Source of the DNA: Monodelphis domestica
Taxonomy: Eukaryota > Chordata > Mammalia > Didelphimorphia > Didelphidae
Assembly (NCBI RefSeq): GCF_027887165.1
Contig: NC_077229.1
Location: forward strand, 204,501,753-204,565,752
Reading direction: 5' to 3'
DNA: 64,000 nucleotides
The first letter of the stretch is position 1, and each line of letters opens with the position of its first letter. A program made the position numbers and the translations under genes. Positions 22,663-34,384 of the stretch are shown here, piece after piece. The notes under the pieces were generated by a model. That model did no database searches. It worked only from the letters and a program-made list of their open reading frames with translations, and was not told the DNA's origin.

Positions 22663-23060
22663 GATTGTTATTGTTTAGTCATTTTCAGTCATATCCAATT
22701 CTTTAGGAACCCTTTTGGAGTTTTCTTGGCAAAGATATTGGAGTGGTTTGCCATTTCCTTCTCCAGCTTATTTTACAAATGAGGGAGCTGAGGCAAACAC
22801 AGTTAAATGATTTGTCCAAGGAGATCCAGCTAGTAAGTGTCTGAAGCTGTTTTTTAATTTAGGTCTTCCCAATTCCAGTTCTACCACTCTATCTACTGAG
22901 CCACCAGGATGCTAAGGAGTCTGAGGATATGGGTTCAAATAACAATTCTGTCACTTACTAACTCCATGACTTTTGGCAAGTCATTTAACCTCTCAATAAA
23001 ATTAAGAGATTGTATTTGAAGTCCTCTAAGGTCCCTCTCAGCTATAAAATCTTGACCCTA
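22663..23060. mobile_element. MAR1-like SINE (-) followed by MIR-like SINE (+)
   Basis: 22663-22915 is a reverse MAR1 (tattggagtggtttgccatt, gagctgaggcaaacacagtt, ctgagccaccaggatgct). 22916-23060 is a plus CORE-SINE piece (aacaattctgtcacttac, ggcaagtcatttaacctct). Confidence 0.8.
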
Positions 23061-23392
23061 AGGCAAAAAATTCTTATAGTGGTATAGATTCCTGCTCATG
23101 AATGGTACTAAAAAGTCTTTTGGGGGGGGAGGTATAATTAAAGTTTCTTTTCTTTTTTTGGTTACCATTTATTTTTATGTTTTGAATGTATAGCATGTGA
23201 CATAATAATATATGTATAATATTACAAATATATAATAAATTAAAATAAATATGCTTATCCAAGAGAAACAAATTCTCACAATAGCTATGTCCAAAAATCT
23301 GTCTCATTCTTTTTTTCTCCCTCCCTGCCACCCCAAGAATGAGCGTAAGATAATATAGGTTGTATATATTATCGCATAACATATATTTCCTT

Positions 23393-24203
23393 TGTGAAGA
23401 TTAAATTTAATACTCCTCTGATTATAACAATGAAAATACTTAACTCTCCCCTGATTGTGAAGATTAAATTGTAACCCCTGTCTATTTTTAGAACACTCTA
23501 CTTAAGTTGAGTATGAAGATCTGCCCATTTTAGATTTAATCACCAAAGGTGTAAACAACCCATTCACACTTGAGTGGGGGAAGTCTGTGACCCATGTGTG
23601 TGATAGTGGGTGACAAATCAGAATCAACTGACTGTCTTCTGGGCAGTCCTAGAGCAGAGTGTCAACTATGATTGGTAGATGTAAAATTAGGGGAAGACAC
23701 AGGATGTGATGCAAAGGAAGCGTCTTTAAAAGGAGCTGTTACTTCCTGTGAGAGAACAATTCTTCATTCCTTGGAGTGCTGACTGGACCTGAGACCCTAT
23801 TTCCTGGTGAGGCTGATAAAGAATCTGTTGACTGGACTGACACATGGTGAGTGAAAGGTTGACTCTTAACTGCTGGTTTTTCTCTGAAGAGACTGGCCTC
23901 AGGAAAGACCTACTCTTGAGAGAGGCTTCCCCAGGTCCTTGGCTTTGCTGAGGCCGGTTGAAACTAACTCTCCCTTCCAGAGGTGGGGAAATGAATGGGG
24001 GAATGGGGGGCCAGAGATAAATTACTTAGTGCTCAGGCTAGATATCTTATCTTATCCTCTCTCTGATTTCTTGTTTCACTCTTTCTACATTTTGTAATAA
24101 AATTGTAAATAAAATCTCTTTGGAATTATTTAAATTCCTGGTGACCACACTTTTAAAATATAAAATCCAACCATTTAAAAATTAACCCCTTTTCCCCCTT
24201 ACA
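23393..24203 (+). mobile_element. Solo LTR
   Basis: Starts tgtgaagattaaa and ends ccccttaca. It has a tgattggtagatgtaaaatt box shared with the CT-tract LTRs, aataaaattg and aataaaatctc near 24105, and a ggtgaccac block before the end. Starting at 23395 gives exact 5-bp flanks ctttg (23390-23394 and 24204-24208); the family-typical start at 23393 leaves mismatched 4-bp flanks. The first 15 bases recur at 23456, suggesting a 63-bp internal duplication of the 5' end. 811 bp, no internal genes. Confidence 0.85.
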
Positions 24204-24208
24204 CTTTG

Positions 24209-24719
24209 TTGATCATGTTATGAAACATGACATATTGCTTACACTAGAGAAAAATTCATGGAGAAAATCAAGTGAAGAATGATATCATTCAATCTGTATT
24301 AGGACTTTTGTCTGTTCCTTTCATGGCTGTGGATAGTCTTTTTCTTCATGATTCCCTTGAAAATGTCTTCAGTTCTTGCTTTGTGGACAACAGTTAAATT
24401 TGAAAGAATAATAATGAAAGATTGCATATGCCATTTGGGAGACTGTTTCCAAATATTATTTTAAATGGCAAGACTATGTTGTTATATGTATGTGAGTCAT
24501 GAAAAGATGCTTTTAAGGAGGCTTTCTGTTGAACATTAAATAACTTTGGATAGCATAAAACTGTATAAAAGTGTGAGGTATTTATGTGATTACTATATAT
24601 GCCAGATATATATGAAATCACCTCCATTTTCATATTTCAATTGGCCCCTTGGTCTTTTACTTATTTATTCATTCATTCATTTAATGAAACCGTGAGTACC
24701 GACTATGTACTAAGTGTTA
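24209..24719. other. No gene recognised
   Basis: AT-rich. An L2-like tail (ttcattcattcatttaatg, taagtgttaggaatgac) may lie at about 24660-24735. Confidence 0.4.
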
Positions 24720-24835
24720 GGAATGACTATAAAGATTAATAATAATAAAGTGATCACTCACCTATCATAGGAGCTACATTCTAGAAATCCCCATGATAGG
24801 TGAAAATCTGTGACACAGTGGCATTATATTTAGTT

Positions 24836-24872
<37 letters not shown>

Positions 24873-25170
24873 AGGCTTTATAAACCTTTCCCACTCTCCT
24901 ATAAACCTTTTCCACACTCTTATTAACCTATAGTCACTGAGCCAATCACGGCACTGTGGTTTGTTGCCTTTCATTCCATCAGACAATAGTGTGTCACAAT
25001 TAGAGTAACTCCACGATACAGAATTAGATATATATGTTTTTAAAACCTGTGATTCAGTAAAACTGTGATAAGTGAACCATGATATAGTGAGGGACAACTA
25101 TATTTTTTTTTAAACTCATTATACAGTAAAGTTGGGATAAGCAAACCACAGTATAGCAAGGGATGACTTA
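24720..25170. mobile_element. pogo/Tigger-like DNA transposon remnant
   Basis: Has the style of a Tigger non-autonomous element: gtgataagtgaaccatga, tatagtgagggacaacta at one end and tcactcacctatcatagg at the other. The last about 62 bp occur twice in tandem (25040-25103 and 25104-25166; aa-ctgtgattcagtaaaactg against aa-cattatacagtaaagttg). A (TA)n run lies inside at 24838-24869. Confidence 0.45.
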
Positions 25171-25177
25171 GTTATGT

Positions 25178-25640
25178 AGCCTTTTAAGGTTAATAAGACA
25201 CCTTACAAATATTAACTCATTTAAGTCTCATGACATCCTTGGGGGGAGTAGGTCTATTATTATCCCCAATTAACATAGGGGGAAACTGAGGCAGAAAGCG
25301 ATTAAATGAATTGTCCAGGGTTGCATAGCTAGAACATGTTTGAGCTAGGAATTGAACTCAGGTCTAGGGTCTAGGTCCAGCTCTCTATACACTGCATGCT
25401 TAGGCATCTTTAAATAAAGGATGAATCATAGTCCCAAAAGGAATTTACTATAATAACTATAATCATTACTCATTTATACAGTGTTCCAAAAGCTTAAATG
25501 ACTTAAAACTTTGCCAAATTTTTTGGAATACCTCTGTAGCATTTTATGGTTTATGAAACACTTTCCTGGCAACACATTCATGAGAAAGGTATAGTATGAA
25601 AATTAGTATCTATATTTTACATGAGGAAACTGGAATTCTG
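25178..25640 (-). mobile_element. MIR-like CORE-SINE fragments
   Basis: 25178-25410 carries gaaactgaggcagaaagc, ttgtccagggttgcatagc and gaattgaactcaggtct. 25540-25640 carries cattttatggtttatgaaac and ttttacatgaggaaactgg. Confidence 0.65.
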
Positions 25641-25794
25641 CTGTCTAATGTAAAAGGTAGGAAACTGAAACAAAATGAATGTGTTCAAAATAGAAGAAAA
25701 AAATACAAAGAATAATTTTTTTAATTAAAAAAAGCATTGTAAGAGTTCTGGGGAAGAAGAAATAACTGGAAAGACTTTCTAAATGAAGGGCCAT

Positions 25795-25905
25795 TTTATT
25801 AGAGAGGGAGCTTCTTGAGGGCAGGGACTGTCTTTTACCATTTTTTGTAACCTCAGTACATGGTGTAGGGCCTGTAAACATTTAATAAATGCTTACTGAC
25901 TGATT
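25795..25905 (+). mobile_element. L2 LINE 3' end
   Basis: gagcttcttgagggcaggga, ctgtcttttacc and taataaatgcttactgac are canonical L2 tail blocks. Confidence 0.8.
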
Positions 25906-26130
25906 GACAGCAAAACTGGGCCTTGTGTTATGGGGAGGGGGCATTCTAAACTTAAGAGAATAATATGGTCAGAAGTCCATGACATGTTCAGAGAATAAAA
26001 AGCAGTAGCTTGAGATGAAGTGGAAAGGTAATTTGTGGAATGCCTTGAATTTCAGGGTAAAATGTTTGATCTTTTTTCATGTGGCATCTGAATAAAGCAT
26101 CTGAATAAAACAAAGGAGACTGACATAATA
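25906..26130 (-). mobile_element. L2 LINE fragment, reverse
   Basis: aatatggtcagaagtccatg, agtggaaaggtaatttgtgg and gccttgaatttcagggtaaa resemble the antisense of the L2 3' coding region. Divergent. Confidence 0.45.
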
Positions 26131-26799
26131 TTATAATTAAAATTATTTCAAGAGACTGGTTTGGGGTAAAGATATCAGTTTAATGATTAAGTTGGCATTA
26201 TAAACAAAAAAAATTGATAGGTTAGAGGTTCCCCTTGAGTGACCACAGACCTAGAAACTCCATCAGTTAGATCTATAAATAGAGTTTTAGGAGTTCATCA
26301 TTCAGCCCCACCCCAAACATCCCAAGACACCTCTAATTGGTAAATAGCTAATTAGGAGGCAGTCCATCAAACTATTGCCCCCTCCTCATCCTCATGTGAT
26401 GAAGGTCACATAGGCTTTTCTAATAATCAAATGTTAAAAAGGAAGATATTCATTGGGGTTCCTAAAGACAAAGAAAATATAAAAAAGCAAAATCTCTGGT
26501 CCAGAACCCAGATCCAGAAAAACACAGTAATTCTCCATAATTTATAACGCTTATATAGAAATTAATATAGTATATGAAGAATAAATTCTCACAATAATCA
26601 GAACTATTTGTTAGGAAGATTATTTCTCATCCCTAGGAGTCATAAGCTAAACACGCAGGGACACCAGAACTACAATATTGTTATTTGTCAATTTTTTATC
26701 AGATTATTGAAAGAATGGTATTAAAAAGAAGACTGGGAGCTTCCAGTATTTTAGATTGATCAACAACTCAATCAGTGCTCAGGTCCAAAAGAGAAGTGG
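26131..26799. other. No gene recognised
   Basis: No known repeat or reading frame. Contains an atcaagttagttggcat-like AT-rich run and no obvious structure. Confidence 0.4.
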
Positions 26800-27025
26800 T
26801 GGTGTTACTGACTCACTTTTCAGTTGTGTCTCCAACTCTTCATGATCCCATTTGGAGTTTTCTTGGCAAAGATATTTGAGTGATTTGCCATTTCCTTCTC
26901 TGTCTCATTTATAGTTGAGGAAACTGAGGCAAACAGGCATACAATTAGTAAATGTCTGAGGCTGGGTTTGAACTCCTATCTTTTTGACTCCAGGTTATGG
27001 CACTCTATCCACTGCACCACCCTAA
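26800..27025 (-). mobile_element. MAR1-like SINE, reverse
   Basis: ttttcagttgtgtctccaac, ttggagttttcttggcaaag, aaactgaggcaaacaggc and atccactgcaccaccct. Confidence 0.88.
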
Positions 27026-27224
27026 TAAAATAAGAATTGTGGGAAATTATTTTATGAGAATTATAAAATAAGGTGAGATTTATTCTAAGGATATAAAGGA
27101 ATAGGTGTCATTCAGTAGTCCCCTGTGCTAATGGAAGCAGCCACAATATGACCTAATAGAGTAGCTCAATCATCCCTACAATACCCTACACCCAAGATTT
27201 CCAATTTCTGCTATCCTGGCATAT

Positions 27225-27680
27225 AGATGAAAAAAATAGTCAAACCAAGTTAACAAGCAAGAATCTACTATGAGCCAGGCACAACACTAAGGGCTGGGAA
27301 TACAAAGAAGGGGAAATAGTCCCTGCCCTCAAGGAACTCAAAGTTTAATGGGGCAGACAACATAAAAATATTTTACAAACAAGATAACAAGCTAAAACAA
27401 GCTAAAATCGGAGGTAATCTCATAAGGAAGGCACTAACAGTAAGGAGGACTGAGAAAGGTTTCTTGTGGAAGATGAGGCTTTAGCTGACTTTAAAATCAA
27501 GTAAGTCAGGAGGCAGTGGAAGGAGGACATTCTAGGTTTGGGTGGATAGTTGATGAAAATGCAGAGTTGGGTGATAGAAGAACAGTCTGGAGGACAGAAC
27601 CACTGGATCAGACAGTATGTGGAGACATTTGAAGTATGTGTAGGACATAAGAAGTCTGGAAAGATAGGAAGGATACATAT
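27225..27680 (-). mobile_element. L2 LINE 3' part, reverse
   Basis: ctatgagccaggcacaacac, agtccctgccctcaaggaac, gaaggcactaacagtaagga and aggaggacattctaggt follow the antisense L2 order. Confidence 0.85.
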
Positions 27681-27684
27681 AACA

Positions 27685-27847
27685 AAGGGTTCATGAGAGC
27701 TATTTATAGCATTTTAAGGACTGCAAAATGCTTTATGTTTGTTGTCCAATTTGATTCTCACAATACCCTCTGAGGTAAGTGCTCTTGTTATCTCCATTTT
27801 ACAGTTGAGGAAACTGAGGTTGAGAGAAGATAAGTGACTTTCCTTTG

Positions 27848-27906
<59 letters not shown>
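27685..27906 (-). mobile_element. MIR-like SINE ending in a GA microsatellite
   Basis: SINE at 27685-27850 (ctttatgtttgttgtccaat, ccattttacagttgaggaaa), then (GA)n at 27857-27906. Confidence 0.75.
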
Positions 27907-27907
<1 letters not shown>

Positions 27908-28539
27908 ACATAACATCTTAATCTCTAAAAGCAGGCTATAAGAATAAAGAGAAGCTAATTCTGATAAACAGCAATTTAAGAGAAAAGTAACAACTCATGC
28001 AAGTCACAAAGGTAGTTAAAGGAGTTAGCTCAATAATGCCAGTATCCTTCATTTCCAGCAATTGAAGGCAAAATCAGTTCTTGGCATGCCTGTGGCATTA
28101 CCCTTTGTTAAGGGCCCTTCAAAGAGCAAGAACCATTTATTCCTTCTACCACAACAAGAGAACATTCTTTTGTGGGTTTTGTTGGTAGCAATTGAAAAAG
28201 TTATCCAAGATAAGCACCATTTGTTTGTGGATATAATATTGACTTGTAAAAAGTTAAATTTGCATTTCATGAAGGAATATTTTTGAAGGTGTGCCAAAGA
28301 AACTGCTTACAAAGAATTTTGCTCTTTTCACAGAAAGGGAAAAGGAAATTTTGTGTGTGTGGATGGGTGCCAGCTGGGGGCATAGTTGGTATGTTTCCCA
28401 GTTGACACGGAAATGGATTTCTCTCAAAAGGGAAACAAGAGGAAAAGGAGAGAAGAGAATAAGGAAAGTAATTTAGGGGAGAGAAGCAAAACAAACTCTA
28501 ACAACATAAAAATATTCATAGTTCTTTTTTGCAGTGCCA
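27907..28539. other. No gene recognised
   Basis: Both strands show overlapping 74-82 codon frames at 28049-28297 without known motifs. Probably chance. Confidence 0.4.
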
Positions 28540-28829
28540 TAGAATTAGAAACAGAAGAGGAATGGCTAAACAAGTTATGATACATGAATGTGATGGAATG
28601 CTGTTGTATTGTAAGAAATGATGGAGGGGATAGTTTCAGAAAAACCTGGGAAGATTTGCATGAACTGATGCAAATACATTTATATTTTGTACAATTTATA
28701 CAAATTATACAATAATGTATACAACAACATCAGAAAAACAAACAACTTTTAAAGACTTGGAAACTGTGATAAAAGCAATGACCAGCCTTGATTCCAGAGG
28801 ACTGATATTGAGACTTTTTTAGACATGGC
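28540..28829 (+). mobile_element. Old L1 ORF2 end and 3' UTR
   Basis: gaatggctaaacaagttatg, gtgatggaatgctgttgtat, gggaagatttgcatgaactg and ttgattccagaggactga match older L1 3' ends. Confidence 0.65.
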
Positions 28830-29120
28830 CAATGTGGGCAGCTAGGTGACACAGTGGTTGGAGCACTGGTTCTGGAGTCAGGAAGATCTTAATTTAAATA
28901 GAATTTGAATCCAACCTCAGATGCTTATTAACTGTGTGACTCTGGACAAATCACTTAACCTCTGTTTGTCTTAAGTTTCCTCAATTGTAATATGGGAATA
29001 ATGATAGCAACTATACCTGCCAGGGTTTGAAGCAAGGATCAAATGAGGTATTTGCAAAGTGCTTAGGACAATTTTTATCACACCACAGGTGCTATATAAA
29101 TGCTAGCTCTTATTATTTTT
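28830..29120 (+). mobile_element. MIR/THER1-like CORE-SINE, near full length
   Basis: gcagctaggtgacacagtgg, tctggagtcaggaagatctt, caaatcacttaacctctgtt, atcaaatgaggtatttgcaa and tgctagctcttattatt. Confidence 0.85.
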
Positions 29121-29129
29121 ATTTTGCTT

Positions 29130-29360
29130 GACAACATATTCATACCCTTACACCTTCATCCTTTTTTATCTGAACTACAAAAACAGGTTTTCTAATTCCT
29201 TATATCTCTCCTCTTTATAATTTATTTGCTGTATAACCACCAAATATTACTTAAGTAGGGCTCTGACTTTGTCACTCCCCAGCCCAATAAACTACCATGG
29301 CTACATAATATCTCTAGAATCAAATATAAACTCCTCTGCTTGACATTTTAAGAGGGAAGG
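29130..29360 (+). mobile_element. L2 LINE fragment
   Basis: gggctctgactttgtcactc, caataaactaccatggctac and atcaaatataaactcctctg are RT C-terminal L2 blocks. Confidence 0.75.
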
Positions 29361-29364
29361 GGAG

Positions 29365-31290
29365 GATTAAAAAAAAAAGAAAGGATGAGGGTGGTGTCTA
29401 TCAACAAAGATAAAAGGATGAATGTGAGGGATATTGCGGAGGTAAAAGACTGAATGAAAAATGTGGAAAGAGGGAGGAGGTAAGATTTACTTCAAGGTTG
29501 TGAAACTGGTGTCTAATGTTGCCTTCAACAGAAATAATGGAAGTTTGAAACAAGGGTAGATTTGGGGCAAAAGAACAGTGAGTTCTATTTTGGACATGTT
29601 GATGGGATATATTCTGTTAGGAATATAGGTAGATGGTGATTTAGGATAGGATCCTAGGAGAGAGACTAGGGCTGAATATATAGATCTGGTGGAGTAATTT
29701 ACTGCTCTTCTTGGAATTGATACTAAGACAGAGGATAAAGGTTTAAAAAAAAAGAAGAAGAAAGATTAGGTTCATGAAAATCAAAAGAATGAGTATCTCA
29801 AGAAAAGGAACAATCAACAGTAGTAGATACTATAGAGATGTCAAGAAGGATACACCCCTGAAGAATGAGGATTGTGAATAAGTTTTATTAGATTTTGCCA
29901 TTAAAATATTACTGATAATTTTGGAGAGATTAGTTTAAATTGAATGATGACATCAAAAGTCATATTCCAAGGGATTGAGTGTTGAAGATGAAAGGAATTG
30001 GAGAAAACCAATATAGACAACCTTTTTCAGGAGTTTGTGAAGAGGAGGAAAAATATAGCTCATTGGATTGAGGATGGAATCAAGAAACAGTTTTTTTTTA
30101 ATATTTATTTTTTTCTTTGTGTTTTTTTATTTTTTGAAAAATGTATTTAGTCAACTTAGAACATTATTCCTTGATTAAGAACCATATTCTTTCCCTCCCT
30201 CCCCTCCCCCCATTCCTTTCTGTAGCTGACACACAATTCCACTGGGTTTTACATGTGTCCTTGATCAGAACCTATTCCCATGTTGTTGATGTTTGAACTA
30301 GGATGATCATTTAGAGTCTACATCACCAATTCTATCCCCCTCAACCCATGTAATCAAGCAGTTGTTTTTCTTTGGAGTTTCTACTCCCACAGTTTTTCCC
30401 CTAAATGTGGATAGTGTTCTTTCTCGTAAATCCTTGTTTAGGATCACTGCATTGCCACTAATGGAGAAGTCCATTACATTCGATTGTACCACAGTGTATC
30501 AGTCTCTGTGTACAATGTTCTCTTGGTTCTGCTCCATTCATTCTGCATCAATTCCTAGAGGTCGTTCTAGTTCACATAAAATTCCTCCAGTTTATTATTC
30601 CTTTGAGCACAATAGTATTCCATCACCAACATACCCACAGTTTGTTCAGTCATTCCCCAATTGAAGGGCATCCCCTCATTTTCCAATTTTTGGCCACCAC
30701 AAAGAGCGCAACTATGAATATTTTTGTACAAGTTTTTTTTTCTTTATTATCTCTTTGGGGTACAAACCCAGCAGTGTTATGGATGAATCAAAGGGCAGGC
30801 AGTCTTTTAGTACCCTTTGGGCATAGTTCCAAATTGCCCTCCAGAATGGTTGGATCAATTCACAACTCCACCAGCAGTGCATTAATGTCCCAACTTTGCT
30901 CAACTGACAGTTTTTAAAAGACTGAGGAAGACATGACTATGTCTTCTGTCTTATAAGTAACAGAGGAGATAGCTGGTGAGGAGAAATAAATACGTAGAGA
31001 AGGGTGATGATCATGGGGACAATCTGCTAGAAGAGAAGGATGGGAATGAGAATAAAGTAAGAGGGAATGAGATAGGGTCCAAGTGAAGGGGTTGACCTTA
31101 GTTAAGAACATGATCCCAACTTCATCTAGACTAGAGACTAGTGTACAGGATGAGGAAAGAATGGGGGAATAATATCAAGGAGTTTTAATGTATAGAGTAA
31201 GGGAAAAGAGGGAGCTCAGGACAAATGGCTTCTATTTTTTTCAGTAAAATAGTAGATAAGGTCTTCTATTGAGATGATGAAGGGAAGGGG
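29365..31290 (-). mobile_element. L2 LINE, reverse, split by an L1
   Basis: Antisense L2 blocks run in order on both sides of the L1 at 30085-30905: attttggacatgttgatggg (29590), agatgtcaagaaggatacac and gagattagtttaaattgaatg (29840-29950), then tgaggagaaataaatacgt and gttaagaacatgatccc (30975-31115). A 50-bp 3' piece of a plus-strand SINE lies at 29705-29755. Confidence 0.75.
30085..30905 (-). mobile_element. 5'-truncated L1 3' end
   Basis: Minus-strand L1 with T-rich left end, 3' UTR (tccactgggttttacatgtg on the plus strand) and the last about 140 codons of ORF2 (30490-30905). It stops at the cattaatgtcccaactttgc region of the zinc-knuckle segment. Two short stop-separated frames remain. 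No clean TSD was found. Confidence 0.85.
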
Positions 31291-32000
31291 ACCTTTTCTA
31301 TACTTCTCACATCAAACTAGCTGTCAAGTTCTATCGATTCTACCATTACAAATTTTCTCTGACCTGTTTCTTCCTCTTTCATCCAGCTGACAGTATATGC
31401 CTTCCTACCTTCATTTTTCTCACTCCAATTCATACTTGACATTACTACCAGACTAATTTTGCTTATTCTTTGATCTGATTATATCTCTCTGCTTAAAGAC
31501 TGTTCTTAGCAAGTTCATTGCCTGCCAAGTACAGTTCAGTCTTCTCTGTCTGGAATTCAATTCATACTTCACAGCTGCAGTGTATGAGGGGTTTGTAGGG
31601 ATGGGAGATTAAAGGGAGATCAGAATAAAAAGGTTAGAGAAAAAGAGTGGAAGTACCAGAAGAGCAGAAATCAAAGTCCATAAGAAAATTGGCTAACATG
31701 TCCTCCAACAATCTACAGCCACCCTACCTTTTCAACTTCATTTCATACTAGTCACCTTCAAAGAAATACTTTAATATTCTAGGCAAGCTGGAGTATTTGT
31801 TATCCCTCACATATGCCTAGCACTTTTCTGCTTCTTTGTTTGTGTTTGGTTTCTTCCCCACATCAAGAATGTTCTACCTCCTTCCCTCTCATCACTTGCT
31901 GAAATCCTACCATCTTTCAAAGTCCAACTCGGACATTGCCGACTTCCTTAAGTAAGACTTCCCTGATCTCCCCCACTGGAAATGTATAAATAAAAAAGAA
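31291..32000 (+). mobile_element. L2 LINE 3' part
   Basis: actaccagactaattttgct, attatatctctctgcttaaa, gttctacctccttccctctc and ttccctgatctcccccac are L2 blocks in order. Confidence 0.75.
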
Positions 32001-32039
32001 ACAATAACTCAGGTCCTCTTTAAGACTACATTAAGTGAG

Positions 32040-32232
32040 AGTAAGCTGGGTAGCTCAGTGGATTGAAAGCCAGAACTAGAGATGGAGGTCCTAGGTTCAA
32101 GACACTTCCTATCCGTATGACTTTGGGCAAGTCACTTAACCCCCATTGCCTAGCCTTACCACTCTTCTGCCTTGGAACCAATACATGGTATGGATTCTAA
32201 GATGGAAGTTAAGGGTTAAAAAAAAAAAGACC
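32040..32232 (+). mobile_element. tRNA-derived SINE with internal gap
   Basis: agctgggtagctcagtgg start, missing about 15 bp near 32100, tgggcaagtcacttaacccc, cttggaaccaatacatggta and A-tail. Confidence 0.88.
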
Positions 32233-33004
32233 AAATAAAGCAACACTTTGGTTCAATGATTGAACTGTCCTGATTATGTATTTTGGGCTTTGGCTTCATT
32301 TAACCTCCTCTTCCACTGAGTGATTAGCTACTTTAAATTTGTGAAAGCTTAGAAGACATCAGGATCTTGTAGAATAATGTCTTGTTGATGTCCATTAAAA
32401 AAAATGTTTCTTATTACTTGCCCAGAAGGAGGTAAAAATACAATTAAGTTACTAATTAATCTAAACAGAACAGAACAGAGCAGAGCAAGGTCAATACTCT
32501 AGCTGGAAGTTTAAAGTTGAACACATCCTATTATTTGCTGGAAGGAAATACCAATTCAACCTTGATTGCCATGGATACAAGACAAACAAATCCACTTGGC
32601 AGGTTCATTTATCTGCTAATAAAGCCTTCCATCATAATATGGTATATCAGCTAAAATGATCATTAAGTGGATCTTCTGAATCATTATTATAAGAAGGTCC
32701 AGTAAAATATGCTAAAAGGTACTGACCTAAGGGACCTGAGAGATATAGAAGGGAGAAAGGGAGGGAGGGGAATGGCAGGGAAGGGAAGGGGATGTGGAAT
32801 TAAAGGGATATCAGAATAAATAGGTGGTAAGGTGAGAGTAGAAATACTGGCACAGGAGAAATCAAGGCCCTGGCAAGGATCTTCATATGAATGATGAAAT
32901 AGGTGGACATTGACCACATGTTTCTTCCTATGGCAGCAGGATAACAGGGAATCACTCAATTTAGGCACTTGTGGGTTCCACAGACTTACACATGAAGAAC
33001 TAAG
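32233..33004. other. No gene recognised
   Basis: Unique-looking. 32540-32690 has several TAAT/GATA-type motifs and could be a conserved non-coding element, but that is a guess. A minus-strand 93-codon frame (32687-32968) is proline-rich low-complexity. Confidence 0.35.
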
Positions 33005-33005
33005 T

Positions 33006-33075
33006 AGATAGATGGATGGATAGACAGACAGACAGATTTAAATAGATAGACAGACAGGCAGACAGAAAGAAAGAT
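33006..33075. repeat. GATA/GACA simple repeat
   Basis: Interrupted tagatagatgga, gacagacagacag units. Confidence 0.85.
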
Positions 33076-33419
33076 CACCTCTTCTAGGAGAAAGAAGCAT
33101 CCTGAATACTGAAGTAGAAAATTAACCAGAAGTGTGCCAACATGGCTTAAAATATATCACCTTTGGAATCTGGAAAACTGATTACAGCTGAAAAAGTCCA
33201 ATCTAAGAGTTCCCAGAGGTGGAATTTGGAAGCTAGCAAGTATCCTATTCTGTTAGAAGCTAAAAATTTCTGTCACTGAAAAGGAGTTTTTGTTTTCCTA
33301 AGTACTCAAAAGGATAAAGTTTTAGAGGTATTATCTGTTTGCCATTCCCTAGATTGTGGTCATTTTGACATTTTTTTATAGTAACCAATTCTGTCTTCTT
33401 AGGAGTTATAGTAGACCGC

Positions 33420-34231
33420 AGCTGGGCAAAGATTTCCAGGCCCTAAAAGCCATCTGTAATGAAGCCATGGAAAGGAAAGGCTTATTTCACAAAGAAGTGT
33501 TGACCTCATCATTTGATAAAGTCCCTTGAAAGGAATATATGATCCAGAATCACTATATTACAACTCCTCGATCCAAAGAAGAAAATGAATTTCCTTTGGC
33601 AAACAAAATGGTTATATTCAAAGATTTTCATTCCTTTGAAAAGCTCTTAGAGTAGTTTATGTGCCCCCAAATGTTTACTGTGTTCGTTCACGCAGATGAA
33701 AAAGCCCCTGCTAAATTTAAAGATGGTGTGGGGAGACTGGTGAGCTGCTTCTTCAATCTTTTTCTTGCCACCAAAATGGAACCAGCTGTCTATGATGGAA
33801 TATCCAGACCAGGCTGATCTGAACTGCATGAGAGACCTTTCACTTCTGAAGCATGAATGGAAGTATATGATCAATACCTGTGGGCAGGACTTCCCATTGA
33901 CAACCAATAAAGAAATTGTTAACTATCTAAAACAATCCAAAGGAAAAAATATAACCCCAAGTATTCCAAGGCTTTGGGATCATATTGAGAGAATCAAGAA
34001 TGTCCATAAAGAATATAAAAGTGAACAAGGCTTTTACACGAGAAGGACCAGCATTTTAGTCTTTTCCTTCCCAAAAGCCAGCAATCTACTTTGGCTTTGT
34101 CTATGTTGCCCTCACAAGGAAGTTTGTTAATTTTGTTCTTAGAAGTGACCAAGCCACGGGCTTACTCCAGTGGTTTCAGAATACTTATAATTCACATGAA
34201 TATTTCTGGATGACACTCAATAAAATTCTGG
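33420..34231 (+). pseudogene. GCNT2-like beta-1,6-N-acetylglucosaminyltransferase pseudogene
   Basis: GCNT2-type enzymes are type II Golgi membrane glycosyltransferases that add a beta-1,6-linked GlcNAc branch to poly-N-acetyllactosamine (I antigen). The translated pieces follow the family in order: AICNEAMERKGL (about 33450), NHYIT.PRSKEENEFPLA (33550-33600), [20 protein letters not shown] (33670-33730), [21 protein letters not shown] and WKYMINTCGQDFPL.TNKEIV (33810-33920), KGKNITPS (33940-33965), and YVAL.RKFVNFVL and EYFWMTLNKI (34100-34228). Lesions seen: TGA at 33527-33529, TAG at 33653-33655, a frameshift near 33810 and another near 34040-34060. The N-terminal cytoplasmic/transmembrane part and the C-terminal exons are not found. 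Similarity stops next to a GT-rich sequence (gggtgtgtg), close to where the family's long first exon should end, which suggests a duplicated genomic exon rather than a processed copy. The closest match is GCNT2 from memory; another GCNT paralogue is possible. Confidence 0.85.
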
Positions 34232-34384
34232 GTGTGTGTAACTACTTTTCTCATTTCTGTTGACATATCAAGTTGACGTTGGTAGTGTTTCCTCAGAATA
34301 TCCAAATTTGGCATCCCTTATTTTAGAGCTTAAAGGAAAGGGGCCTTCAATTTTTAAATTATTATTTATTATAAACTGCACTTG

